A stretch of 64,000 bases of DNA, from the NCBI RefSeq assembly GCF_001021385.1, contig NZ_CP011773.1, positions 5,146,001 through 5,210,000 of the forward strand. The letters run 5' to 3'. Below, piece after piece: positions 1 to 8,056 of the stretch; position 1 is the stretch's first letter, and each line of letters begins with the position of its first letter. The position numbers and the translations under genes were made by a program. The stretch is from Mycobacterium sp. EPa45. Lineage in GTDB: Bacteria > Actinomycetota > Actinomycetes > Mycobacteriales > Mycobacteriaceae. The notes under the pieces were generated by a model that worked only from the letters and a program-made list of their open reading frames with translations, had not been told where the DNA came from and searched no databases.

Positions 1-14
1 GGAGGAATTCCTCC
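1..14. repeat. perfect 14-bp palindrome at window edge
   Basis: The window opens with the perfect palindrome GGAGGAATTCCTCC. It lies 140 bases before the first gene. It could be a regulatory site or the tail of a hairpin whose other context is outside the window. Apart from this I see no gene in 1-154. Confidence 0.4.
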
Positions 15-154
15 TCCACGCCGACGCTGGGGTGATTCACGAAGCACAGACATGCCCGCGCCGAGGTGGGGCCAAACCCAAATCGCAGGTCAACCGTGCC
101 ACATAGCGGGACCAACCCTGTCGATCGCGGCGCGCCCGGCCATAGCATGCCGCA

Positions 155-988
155 ATGGGCAGAGATTTTCGCTTCGGCATCGGTGTGCGATCGGTCAAGT
201 CGGCACAGCGGCTGCGCGAGACGGTGCGCCGGTTCGAAGATCTCGGGTTCGACGTCCTGCACGTGCCGGACCATCTCGGCCGCTTCGGCGTGCCCGCACC
301 TTTCCCGACGATGGTCGCCGCCGCCGAGGCCGCCAAGACAATGCGGGTGGGGACGTTCGTGATCAACGCAGCGTTCTACAAACCCGCTCTGCTGGCCCGC
401 GACGCCATCGCCGTCGACGTCCTGAGCGACGGGCGGCTCGACCTCGGGCTGGGCACCGGCTACGTGCGGGAGGAGTTCGAAGCCGCCGAGATGCCGTACC
501 CGAGCGCCGGCGAGCGGGTCGATCACCTGCGGCACACCACCCGGTACCTCAAGCAGACCGCGCCGACGATCCCGATCTTGATCGCGGGCAACGGGGATCG
601 GGTGCTGCGCATCGCCGCCCAGCACGCCGACATCATCGGCCTCACCGGGGGCGGGGTGCCGCAGTACCCCGGCCATGACCCGCTCGCCGAGCGGATCGAC
701 TTCGTGCGGGCAGCGGCCGGTGACCGGTTCGACGGTCTCGAATTGAACATCGCGATCACCGGCGTGCCGACGGATTCGTCGGGCATCCCGGACCTCGCGC
801 TGACCCGCGGCTACGCCCCGGATGCCACCGAGGAACAGCTGCTGGCACTGCCGACGGTGCTCACCGGAACGCCCCGCGATATCGCCGACACGCTGCGGGC
901 CCGCCGCGACGAATACGGGATCACCTACTTCACCGTGCAGGACTACCACGCCGAGTATTTCGCCAAGGTCATCGAGCAGCTGCGCTAG
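155..988 (+). CDS. LLM-class F420-dependent oxidoreductase
   Basis: This 277-residue protein is a luciferase-like monooxygenase-fold oxidoreductase of the mycobacterial F420 type, a large family whose members transfer hydride to or from F420 on mostly unknown substrates. The N-terminal beta-barrel strand carries the motif around VLHVPDHLGRFG. The typical turn DGRLDLGLGTGYVREEF lies near residues 95-110, where family members form the cofactor pocket, and IPILIAGNGDRVLRIAA is the usual later core strand. Length fits the TIGR03621-like subgroup. The ATG at 155 follows a non-coding leader. No operon partner is evident: the next gene starts 55 bases downstream with its own ribosome-binding site. 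Substrate is unknown. Confidence 0.85.
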   Translation: MGRDFRFGIGVRSVKSAQRLRETVRRFEDLGFDVLHVPDHLGRFGVPAPFPTMVAAAEAAKTMRVGTFVINAAFYKPALLARDAIAVDVLSDGRLDLGLGTGYVREEFEAAEMPYPSAGERVDHLRHTTRYLKQTAPTIPILIAGNGDRVLRIAAQHADIIGLTGGGVPQYPGHDPLAERIDFVRAAAGDRFDGLELNIAITGVPTDSSGIPDLALTRGYAPDATEEQLLALPTVLTGTPRDIADTLRARRDEYGITYFTVQDYHAEYFAKVIEQLR

Positions 989-1043
989 GGGTTTGCGATC
1001 CCGTAAGTCGGGCAATGGCTCCAGAGCACGGGAGGCAAAGAGC

Positions 1044-1322
1044 ATGGCGGTTTTACACGGCTTCTTGACGGAGCACGACGGTTACGACGACGGGAAAGTG
1101 CAGCAGTGCGCCGAGGGTGTGCTGGTGGGCTTGAAACGCTGCACGGTGGACGCCGCCTCCGGGGAGATCGACAAGGTCTCCGCGCGACATCACCTGGACA
1201 GCAGGCGGGTGGCCCATGCCCTGGTCCGGCTGGCTCAGGGCGTCGAACCCGAGGCCGACAGCAATGCGACGGCGGTCGCCCGCTACGAGTGGGGCGCGTT
1301 ACTGGCGGGACGCCGATCATGA
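1044..1322 (+). CDS. small hypothetical protein
   Basis: This encodes 92 residues starting MAVLHGFLTEHDGYDDGK. The ATG at 1044 is supported by a strong GGAGG Shine-Dalgarno at 1031-1035. The protein is soluble, mixed in charge and has no motif I recognise. Two cysteines occur in the N-terminal half. It lies between the F420-type oxidoreductase and the tRNA-Arg gene on the same strand. The function is unknown. Confidence 0.6.
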   Translation: MAVLHGFLTEHDGYDDGKVQQCAEGVLVGLKRCTVDAASGEIDKVSARHHLDSRRVAHALVRLAQGVEPEADSNATAVARYEWGALLAGRRS

Positions 1323-1385
1323 TGCGGCGCATCGCCGCCTGGATTCGCCACGACTACCCCAGCGCGGCACCGGCGCAGGGCCACT

Positions 1386-1434
1386 GCGCACTGGTCGCAC
1401 TGTGCCCATCTCGCGCTGGTCGCGCTGTGCCCAC
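1386..1434 (+). repeat. imperfect tandem repeat, about 25-bp unit, two copies
   Basis: Two near-identical units share the core CTGGTCGC(A/G)CTGTGCCCA, starting near 1391 and 1416. They sit in the otherwise empty 137-base gap between the small hypothetical gene and the tRNA-Arg gene. They may be a chance duplication or an element of the tRNA promoter region. Confidence 0.45.
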
Positions 1435-1459
1435 CACGCGGTAAGCTGCCAGCCGTTGC

Positions 1460-1532
1460 GCCCCCGTAGCTCAGGGGATAGAGCACGGCTCTCCTAAAGC
1501 CGGTGTCGCAGGTTCGAATCCTGCCGGGGGCA
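1460..1532 (+). tRNA. tRNA-Arg (anticodon CCT)
   Basis: The 73-base cloverleaf is complete. The acceptor arms are GCCCCCG (1460-1466) and CGGGGGC (1525-1531) with discriminator A1532. The anticodon stem CGGCT/AGCCG encloses the loop CTCCTAA, so the anticodon is CCT at 1493-1495, reading AGG. The T arm GCAGG-TTCGAAT-CCTGC is canonical. CCA is not encoded. tRNA genes are common integration sites, but no downstream duplication of the 3' end is visible here. Confidence 0.95.
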
Positions 1533-1548
1533 CTGTGTGTACAAGGCG

Positions 1549-2445
1549 ATGGATAACAGCATGCTGCTGATCACCGGACCGTCGGGCAATGTGGGTCAAG
1601 AAGTGGTCGAGGTGCTGCGCACCCGGTTGCAACCGGGCCAGTGGCGAGTGGCCAGCCGGCATCCGGACCGCCTGTCCGCCTTGCTGCAGGGTCAGGCAGA
1701 CGTCCGTGCTCTCGATTTCTTCGACCGCACGACCTGGGCCGCCGCGCTGGACGAAGTGGAGTACCTCTTTCTGCTGTTTCCGTTGCCGGGCAATCGCGCG
1801 GCACGCGAGGCCGTGATTCCGTTTCTGGAGTCAGCCGAGCAGGCTGGTTGTCGTCAGGTGGTCTACGTGTCGGTCTTCGGCGCGGATCGAGCCCGCTTCA
1901 TCCCGCACTACAAGGTGGAAGCCGCGCTGAAAGCCAGCGGTATGAGCTACACCATCCTGCGGTGCAGTTTCTTCATGCAGAACCTGCACCGCGCGTTGTC
2001 GACGCACGGCATTGACATCGCCGAACGCGGCGAGCTGTTCATTCCCGCAGGCCGGGGGCTCACGACGTTCATCGACGCGCGTGACGCCGCCGATGTCGCC
2101 GTCCGTGCACTACTCGAGCCCGAGGCACACCGAGATCGCGTTTATCACCTGACCGGCCCGGCCGCTCTGTCCATGGCCGAGGTAGCCGCGAAACTGACTG
2201 CTGCGCTTGGCTTCCCGGTGCGCTACACCCACCCGAGCCTGTTCCGTTTCGCCACCAGACTGCGTCGACGCAATGTCGGCTGGGACACGATCGGCTTCAT
2301 GGCCGCTGTCTACACGCTGACGCGCCTCGGCCGCAATCAGCCGCTCACGAATGAGGTGGCCGCATTGCTGGGCCGACCACCCAGGACACTGGAGCAGTTC
2401 GTCGGTGACAGTGCGTGGCGGTGGCAGCAGCACGAGTGGACCTGA
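1549..2445 (+). CDS. NmrA-like NAD(P)-binding atypical SDR
   Basis: The protein (298 residues from the ATG at 1549) has an N-terminal Rossmann fingerprint TGPSGNVGQEVV, in the GxxGxxG style of NmrA/atypical SDR proteins. A central YVSVFGADRARFIPHYKVE segment and the ILRCSFFMQN motif are typical of the quinone-reductase-like/NmrA family. Such proteins bind NAD(P)H and act as reductases or redox sensors, so the specific role is unknown. An in-frame GTG at 1537 would begin only five bases after the tRNA; ATG 1549 or ATG 1561 is more credible. There is no clear Shine-Dalgarno, so it may be read from a leader shared with the tRNA transcript. Confidence 0.8.
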   Translation: MDNSMLLITGPSGNVGQEVVEVLRTRLQPGQWRVASRHPDRLSALLQGQADVRALDFFDRTTWAAALDEVEYLFLLFPLPGNRAAREAVIPFLESAEQAGCRQVVYVSVFGADRARFIPHYKVEAALKASGMSYTILRCSFFMQNLHRALSTHGIDIAERGELFIPAGRGLTTFIDARDAADVAVRALLEPEAHRDRVYHLTGPAALSMAEVAAKLTAALGFPVRYTHPSLFRFATRLRRRNVGWDTIGFMAAVYTLTRLGRNQPLTNEVAALLGRPPRTLEQFVGDSAWRWQQHEWT

Positions 2446-2526
2446 GCACTGCCGATGTGCGGCGGTTACGCTCACGAAAATCGTCGATGAATTCAAACAA
2501 CCGGCGGCGGCGGGATCCATAAGCTG

Positions 2527-4707
2527 ATGCGGATGTCCGGATCTGCTGGGTCTTCTGCAGGCCCCGAGCACGGCGGCTGGCCCGACCGGCTGGGGTCGGC
2601 CACCGGCTTGTTCGGCTGGGTGACGGTCGCCTACCTAGCCGGAGCCGTGTTGTCCTGGCAGTCGTTCGGTGCCGGCATCGGGCCGTCCTTCTTCCCGCCG
2701 GCGGGCGTAACGGTGGCGGCAATGGTCCTCAACCGCCGTGGTCGGTGGCCGATCATCGTCGCCGCCATCGTGATTGCCGAGCTGGCGGTGGACCTGCGCT
2801 ACGGCGCCGGACTCCGTTCCGCCGTGATGTATGCGCTGGCGAACTCGGTGGAAGCCATCGTCGGAGCCTCGCTGCTGTTGCGATGGTGCCGGGGAGTTCC
2901 CGACCTGCGGCTGCGCCCGGACCTTGCGAAGTTCGTCGCCGCCGCATGTGTTGCCGGCCCGCTGACCGGTGCGCTGATCGGCGGCTCCGTGAGCGGGCTC
3001 GACAACGGGCTGATGTGGTACACCGCCGTCTTGCATTGGTGGGCCGGCGACGCAATCGGTGTTCTTGTGGTGGCCGGACCGATTCTGTTGTGGCGCAAGC
3101 AGATCGGAATTCTGCGAGCACGGCGCGCCGAGTCGGTACTGGTACTTGCGGTGACCGCCGCCCTGTCCTTCGCGGCCTTTTCGGTGCAGACACCGCCGGC
3201 TGTGCTGCTACTTCCCATTCTGGCGTGGGCAGCCATCCGCCTTGACGTCATCGGTGCGGCATTGGCTGGTGCGGTGGTGGCCTTCACGGCCAATTACATG
3301 ACCGCGTCGGGCAACGGCCTGTTCGCATCCATGAATTCCGCGCCCCAAACCCGGCTGGCGTTGACCCAGGCATTCATCGCCGTCATGGTTCTGGTTTCGA
3401 TGCTGGTGGCTCAAGAGGCGGCGGGGCGGCTCAACGTCATTCGCCTGCGACAAGCCGAACTTCGTGAACGCGGCCGGATCCAAGCCCTGGCGCGGCTGGC
3501 CCAGTCTCTATCGGCGGCGCTCACTCCCAGCCAAATCGGTGATGCCGTGGTGGAACACGTGTTGAACGACGCGGGGGCCCAGGCAGTGACCCTCGGGTTG
3601 GTCAGTGCTGACGGGCGCTGGTTGAACTGGGTGCGAACCGCCGGCTACCCAGAGAAACTGGCGACCCGCTTCGGTGAGGCCACCTCGTTGGACGACCCGT
3701 TGTCCGCTACCGAAGCCATCCGCACCGGGCAGCCCGTGATCATTCGCAGCCCAGCCGAGTTCCAGCGCCGGTTCCCCCGCAACCGGAGCTGGATGGCGTT
3801 GAGCGGAGCAGCATCCCTGGTGAGCTGGCCGCTGACATCTGGCGGCAAGCCGGTTGGCGCACTGGGGATGATGTGGACCACGCCGCAACCGCTTGACAGC
3901 GCCCAGGTGGCTTACGCGTCGACGGTGGCCACGATGGTGGGTCAAGCCCTGGTACGCGCTCAGCTCTACGCCGACGAGCACGCTCGGGCGGCGATTCTGC
4001 AGGCGGCAGTGTTGCCGACCGAACCCGGCGACGTCCCCGGATTGAAGCTGGCCGTCAGCTATGACCCGGCCGCTATCGAACAGGGCTTGGGCGGCGACTG
4101 GTACGACGTGATGGCCCTACCCGGCGGGAGGATCTATCTGACGGTCGGCGACGTGGTGGGTCATGGACTACCCGCCGTCGAGGACATGGCTCAATTGCGC
4201 AGCGCGGCAAGGGCATTTGCGATCCAAGGACTGCGGCCCGCACAGCTTCTGGCTGAAGTCAACACATTCACCGCTCATGCCAGCCATGGCAAGTTCGCGA
4301 CTCTTGCGGTCGCGGAGTTCGACCCTGCGACCGGCTCGCTGTCGTACGGTTCGGCTGGCCATCCGCCGGCGTTCCTGCGGCGTGCCGGCAGCGGCCGCGT
4401 GCTGCGCCTCACCGAGGCCACCGGACCGGTGCTTGGACCCGTCCATGACGCCGTATACACCTCGGGTGAGGTCACTGTGGAGCCGGGCGACATCCTGGTG
4501 ATGTACACCGACGGTCTGGTCGAGCGTCGCGGATATGACATCGAGGACGGAATGAGCAAGGCGCAGAGCATCATTGCGGGCTGGCACGCCGACACCTCGT
4601 TGACCGACGAGTGCCGGCTGCTGACGTCGACGCTTTCTCCGCCGCCACGCAGCGACGACGTCTGCGTCCTCGCGGTCCGATTCCAGAACGCGCAGGCGGA
4701 ACGGTGA
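2527..4707 (+). CDS. MASE1-GAF-PP2C (RsbU/SpoIIE-type) phosphatase
   Basis: This 726-residue membrane signalling protein begins with about eight hydrophobic helices (roughly residues 20-300), which fit a MASE1 sensor. A GAF-like domain follows (about 320-480), then a PP2C/SpoIIE phosphatase domain (about 500-722). Phosphatase metal-site motifs are intact: GGDWYDVMALPGG, TVGDVVGHGLPA, YGSAGHPPAFL, VMYTDGLVERRG and a terminal SDDVCVLAVRF. Family members dephosphorylate anti-anti-sigma factors and so release alternative sigma factors. No STAS or anti-sigma gene is adjacent, so the target is elsewhere. It converges on the diguanylate cyclase gene 4 bases away. Confidence 0.9.
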   Translation: MRMSGSAGSSAGPEHGGWPDRLGSATGLFGWVTVAYLAGAVLSWQSFGAGIGPSFFPPAGVTVAAMVLNRRGRWPIIVAAIVIAELAVDLRYGAGLRSAVMYALANSVEAIVGASLLLRWCRGVPDLRLRPDLAKFVAAACVAGPLTGALIGGSVSGLDNGLMWYTAVLHWWAGDAIGVLVVAGPILLWRKQIGILRARRAESVLVLAVTAALSFAAFSVQTPPAVLLLPILAWAAIRLDVIGAALAGAVVAFTANYMTASGNGLFASMNSAPQTRLALTQAFIAVMVLVSMLVAQEAAGRLNVIRLRQAELRERGRIQALARLAQSLSAALTPSQIGDAVVEHVLNDAGAQAVTLGLVSADGRWLNWVRTAGYPEKLATRFGEATSLDDPLSATEAIRTGQPVIIRSPAEFQRRFPRNRSWMALSGAASLVSWPLTSGGKPVGALGMMWTTPQPLDSAQVAYASTVATMVGQALVRAQLYADEHARAAILQAAVLPTEPGDVPGLKLAVSYDPAAIEQGLGGDWYDVMALPGGRIYLTVGDVVGHGLPAVEDMAQLRSAARAFAIQGLRPAQLLAEVNTFTAHASHGKFATLAVAEFDPATGSLSYGSAGHPPAFLRRAGSGRVLRLTEATGPVLGPVHDAVYTSGEVTVEPGDILVMYTDGLVERRGYDIEDGMSKAQSIIAGWHADTSLTDECRLLTSTLSPPPRSDDVCVLAVRFQNAQAER

Positions 4708-4711
4708 ACCG

Positions 4712-5842
4712 CTAGGCGATCGATTGGTTGGCGTCGCCGCCGTGATGCGGTGGTCGCCGATCGACGGGATCGGTGTCCTGGTGCCGGCAACCATTTCCGC
4801 CGGCCCGCTTCGCCCGGTACATCGCCCAATCGGCCGTGGCCACAAGCCGGTCGACGAGCGACTTGTGGTCCCCGTCGGTGTCGGACAGCCGGACCGCGGT
4901 GGTGCCGACACTGGCGGTGACGCCCGCGGGCGACTCGGCGATAGACCTGCAGAGCCGTTCGGCCAGTTCATGGCAGTCGGCGCTGGGCGACGCGACAGCT
5001 ACCAGGAACTCCTCGCCGCCACTGCGCGCGACGACCGCATTGGTTCCGGCGGCCCGCTCGAGGGCGCGTGCCACGTGCATCAACGCCGTGTCACCGGCCG
5101 CGTGGCCGTAACGGTCATTGACCGACTTGAACTTGTCGAGGTCGATCAATGCCACCGCCAGATGTGCGTCGAGCTCCCTGCCGACCTCGATGAGCCGGAA
5201 CGCCTGGCGGCGGAACGTCCGCCGGTTGAGCAGCCCGGTGAGGGGGTCGCGTTCGGCGCGAAGCAGGTCCGTGCCGAGTGCGCGGACCAGGAATTGAATG
5301 GCCAGTGGCAGCGCGATGTTGATCTGGATGATCAGCCACCAGTCCACGGCGGCAAGGGCCGGATGCCCGTCGGCCGCCATCCGCACCGCACCGCTGCTCA
5401 CCACGGCCGCCGCGACGGCGAAGTTGTAGAGCACCAGTGCCGTGGTGTGCATGAACGCGATGTAGGCGCCGATCGTCGCGAACGCGATGCAGCCGATGAC
5501 CGCGGGCAGCGGGGTGGGATACGCCAGGCACGCCAGTGCGACCGAGGCGTTGGTGGCCAAGGCGAACGCCAGAGACTCACGCCGGCTTGGCCACTTCACG
5601 ATGAACAGCGCAGAGCCGGCAACCCCGCCTGCGATGGCGAGCCAGGTCATGACCACCGGCAGCGTTCCGACGGGCCCATCAGCAGAGGCGAGTAACGCCA
5701 GCAGGCACGCGACGAACGATGCGGCCAGAGACGCCATCAGCGCACGCGCGGCACCGCGCATTCCGCGGGCGGCCAGGTAACCACTCAGCCATTCGTAATG
5801 AGTGGATTGCTGCCACCAGCGCCTGAGCGCACCCCTCACCAT
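4712..5842 (-). CDS. membrane diguanylate cyclase (GGDEF)
   Basis: This 376-residue protein has about six to seven hydrophobic segments in residues 30-190 followed by a GGDEF domain starting at RDPLTGLLNRRTF. The active-site loop reads SGGEEF (about residue 281), a catalytically competent form, and the substrate-binding stretch ALIDLDKFKSVNDRYGH is intact. It should make cyclic di-GMP from GTP at the inner face of the membrane. The allosteric I-site (RxxD five residues before GGEEF) is replaced by GTNA, so product inhibition by that route is not expected. No EAL domain is present. The start is the ATG at 5842. The gene is divergent from nothing close and converges on the PP2C gene. Confidence 0.9.
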   Translation of the reverse strand: MVRGALRRWWQQSTHYEWLSGYLAARGMRGAARALMASLAASFVACLLALLASADGPVGTLPVVMTWLAIAGGVAGSALFIVKWPSRRESLAFALATNASVALACLAYPTPLPAVIGCIAFATIGAYIAFMHTTALVLYNFAVAAAVVSSGAVRMAADGHPALAAVDWWLIIQINIALPLAIQFLVRALGTDLLRAERDPLTGLLNRRTFRRQAFRLIEVGRELDAHLAVALIDLDKFKSVNDRYGHAAGDTALMHVARALERAAGTNAVVARSGGEEFLVAVASPSADCHELAERLCRSIAESPAGVTASVGTTAVRLSDTDGDHKSLVDRLVATADWAMYRAKRAGGNGCRHQDTDPVDRRPPHHGGDANQSIA

Positions 5843-5912
5843 CGAGCGACCCCCACCAGCACCTCAAATCTTCGGATCAACGATACCGGTGGTCCAGTAG
5901 GGTTCGCGCCCG

Positions 5913-6596
5913 CTAGGAGCCCCGGGTTTCGATGACTCGGTTGGCGATGTCGATCAGCCGGGTGTTAGAGGTCTGGGACAGCTCACGCAACATCTCGAAC
6001 GCGCGCATGGCGTCGACGTTGAAACGTTCCATGATGACGCCCTTGGCCTGACCGATGATGTCGCGGGTGTTCAATGCCGATTCGAGTTGCTCGCCGTGGC
6101 GGCTGGCCAGGATCGCCGACGCCGCATGGGCGGCCAGGACTGAGCCGATCGCCTCGGACTGTCCGTCGAAGGCGTGGGCCTGGAGACCGAACAGGTTCAG
6201 CGCACCGGCCGTCGAGTCGCCGGTGTAGAGCTTGAACGACAGGCCGCTGCGAACCCCGAGTTCGGCGACGGCAGCGCTGTACTTGGGCCACCGCCGCTCG
6301 GTGGTGAAGTCGTCGGTCCGCACGATCACCTCGCCGAGCGCGGCCTGGATGCACGGGCCTTCCCCGCAGTCCTCCTGCAGTGCGTCGAGCTTGTAGATCA
6401 ACTCCGACGTCCCGAACAGCGAATCGAACTTGCCGCCCTTGCCCAGCAACAGCACGCCGCAGGTGTCGGTGCCCGGGATCATCTCGGTGGCCGCGGCGGT
6501 CACTCCGGCCAGCACCTCGTCGACGTTGCGGGGCACCGCGGTGGCCCTGGCCAGCTCGGCCATCCGCAACGCCAGATCGTGGTTGGACACAGACAT
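5913..6596 (-). CDS. GAF-ANTAR transcription antitermination regulator
   Basis: The protein has a GAF domain (about residues 25-160; motif EDCGEGPCIQAA) followed by a C-terminal ANTAR RNA-binding domain (about 165-225) with the three-helix pattern RDIIGQAKGVIMERF...AFEMLRELSQ. ANTAR proteins bind paired hexaloop hairpins in nascent RNA and block termination. I chose the ATG at 6596 (MSVSNHDL, 227 residues); an in-frame GTG at 6614 is possible. The gene is transcribed alone, 70 bases upstream of the diguanylate cyclase on the same strand, so the two may share a message. The signal sensed by the GAF domain is unknown. Confidence 0.85.
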   Translation of the reverse strand: MSVSNHDLALRMAELARATAVPRNVDEVLAGVTAAATEMIPGTDTCGVLLLGKGGKFDSLFGTSELIYKLDALQEDCGEGPCIQAALGEVIVRTDDFTTERRWPKYSAAVAELGVRSGLSFKLYTGDSTAGALNLFGLQAHAFDGQSEAIGSVLAAHAASAILASRHGEQLESALNTRDIIGQAKGVIMERFNVDAMRAFEMLRELSQTSNTRLIDIANRVIETRGS

Positions 6597-6826
6597 CAAG
6601 CAAGTGTGCCCCACCGTCGGAGAAACTGAAGCACCCGCCCAGTCGATGAATAAGTTTGTGGATGAACGCCTGGGGCAATGCTGTGGCCCAAGCGGGCGCG
6701 GTGGTCGACACCCACGCTCGCTGAGGTCCTGTCGGTTCAGACCACGAGCCGACGGGGCCGCCCCTAATACCGACGGCTCAGCCGAATCCGCCCCGGCACT
6801 CTCTTAGCTGTAGTAATTTCGGCGCT

Positions 6827-8056
6827 GTGGCGAGCAATGTCTGGATTCTCGGTGGTTATCAGACCGACTTCGCCCGAAACCTCACCCGCGAAGATCGGGA
6901 CTTCGCCGCGCTGACGAGCGAGGTCGTCGACCTCACCCTGAGCGAGTCGATGATCGACGCCGCCGACATCGACGTCGTTCACGTCGCGAACGCATTCGGT
7001 GAGATGTTCGCGCGTCAGGGTCATCTCGGTGCGATGCCCGCCACCGTCCACGACGGGCTATGGGACACCCCGGCCACCCGCCACGAGGCGGCCTGCGCGT
7101 CGGGCAGTGTCGCCGCACTGGCGGCCATGTCCGATCTACGGGCGGGCAACTACCGCACCGCGCTCGTCATCGGCGTGGAACTGGAGAAAACCGTGCCCGG
7201 TGACACGGCCGCAGCCCACCTCGGCGCCGCGGCGTGGACCGGCCACGAGGGCGCGCAAGCCAGGTTCCTGTGGCCATCGATGTTCGCCGAGGTCGCCGAC
7301 GAGTACGACCGCCGGTTCGGCATCGACGACGCGCACCTGCATGCGATCGCGGCCGTGAACTTCGCCAACGCCAAACGCAACCCCAAGGCACACACCCGGG
7401 ACTGGGTGGTCCCCGATCTGGTGGCGCACGGCAGCGACGACGCCGTCAACCCGCCGACCGAGGGCCGGATCCGCCGCTACGACTGCAGCCAGATGACCGA
7501 CGGGGGCGCGGGCGTCGTCCTGGTCAACGACGACTTCCTGCGTGACCACCCGGGAGTGCGCCCGATCGGGCTGATCGAGGGCTGGGGTCACCGGACGGTC
7601 GGATTGGGCCTTCGGCAGAAACTCGACCGCGACGCGGCGAACCCCTACGTGATGCCGCACGTCCGGGCGACCGCGCGCGACGCGTTCAACCGGGCCGGCA
7701 TCGAGCTCGACGATCTCGACGGCATCGAGGTACACGACTGCTTCACTCCGAGTGAGTACCTCGCCATCGACCACATCGGACTGACCGGGCCGGGCGAATC
7801 GTGGAAGGCCATCGAGAACGGGGAGATCGAGATCGGCGGCCGGCTGCCGATCAACCCCAGCGGTGGTCTCATCGGCGGCGGCCACCCGGTGGGCGCATCG
7901 GGCATCCGCATGATGCTCGACGCCGCCAAACAGGTCAGCGGCCTCGCCGGGGACTACCAAGTCGACGGCGCTCGCCGGTTCGGCACGCTGAATTTCGGCG
8001 GAAGCACCGCGACCACAGTCAGTTTCGTGATCAGATCGGCAGACGATGGACACTGA
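6827..8056 (+). CDS. thiolase-family acyltransferase (Rv0914c-like)
   Basis: This 409-residue protein belongs to the SCP2/lipid-transfer branch of the thiolases. The acylated cysteine is C90 in the motif CASGSVAAL. The HDCFTPSEYLA motif and the GGHPVGASGIR motif, which position the second substrate, are both present. The canonical C-terminal CxG motif is replaced by NFGG, as in SCPx-type members, so either thiolytic cleavage or condensation of acyl-CoA is plausible. The start is GTG 6827 after a 230-base leader with no gene. It overlaps the next gene by 11 bases, and this pairing matches Rv0914c/Rv0913c of M. tuberculosis. Confidence 0.88.
   Translation: MASNVWILGGYQTDFARNLTREDRDFAALTSEVVDLTLSESMIDAADIDVVHVANAFGEMFARQGHLGAMPATVHDGLWDTPATRHEAACASGSVAALAAMSDLRAGNYRTALVIGVELEKTVPGDTAAAHLGAAAWTGHEGAQARFLWPSMFAEVADEYDRRFGIDDAHLHAIAAVNFANAKRNPKAHTRDWVVPDLVAHGSDDAVNPPTEGRIRRYDCSQMTDGGAGVVLVNDDFLRDHPGVRPIGLIEGWGHRTVGLGLRQKLDRDAANPYVMPHVRATARDAFNRAGIELDDLDGIEVHDCFTPSEYLAIDHIGLTGPGESWKAIENGEIEIGGRLPINPSGGLIGGGHPVGASGIRMMLDAAKQVSGLAGDYQVDGARRFGTLNFGGSTATTVSFVIRSADDGH

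Noticed and set aside
1460..1532. tRNA-Arg as a used phage or island attachment site
   Set aside because: No integrase and no duplicated 3' end of the tRNA were found downstream in the window.
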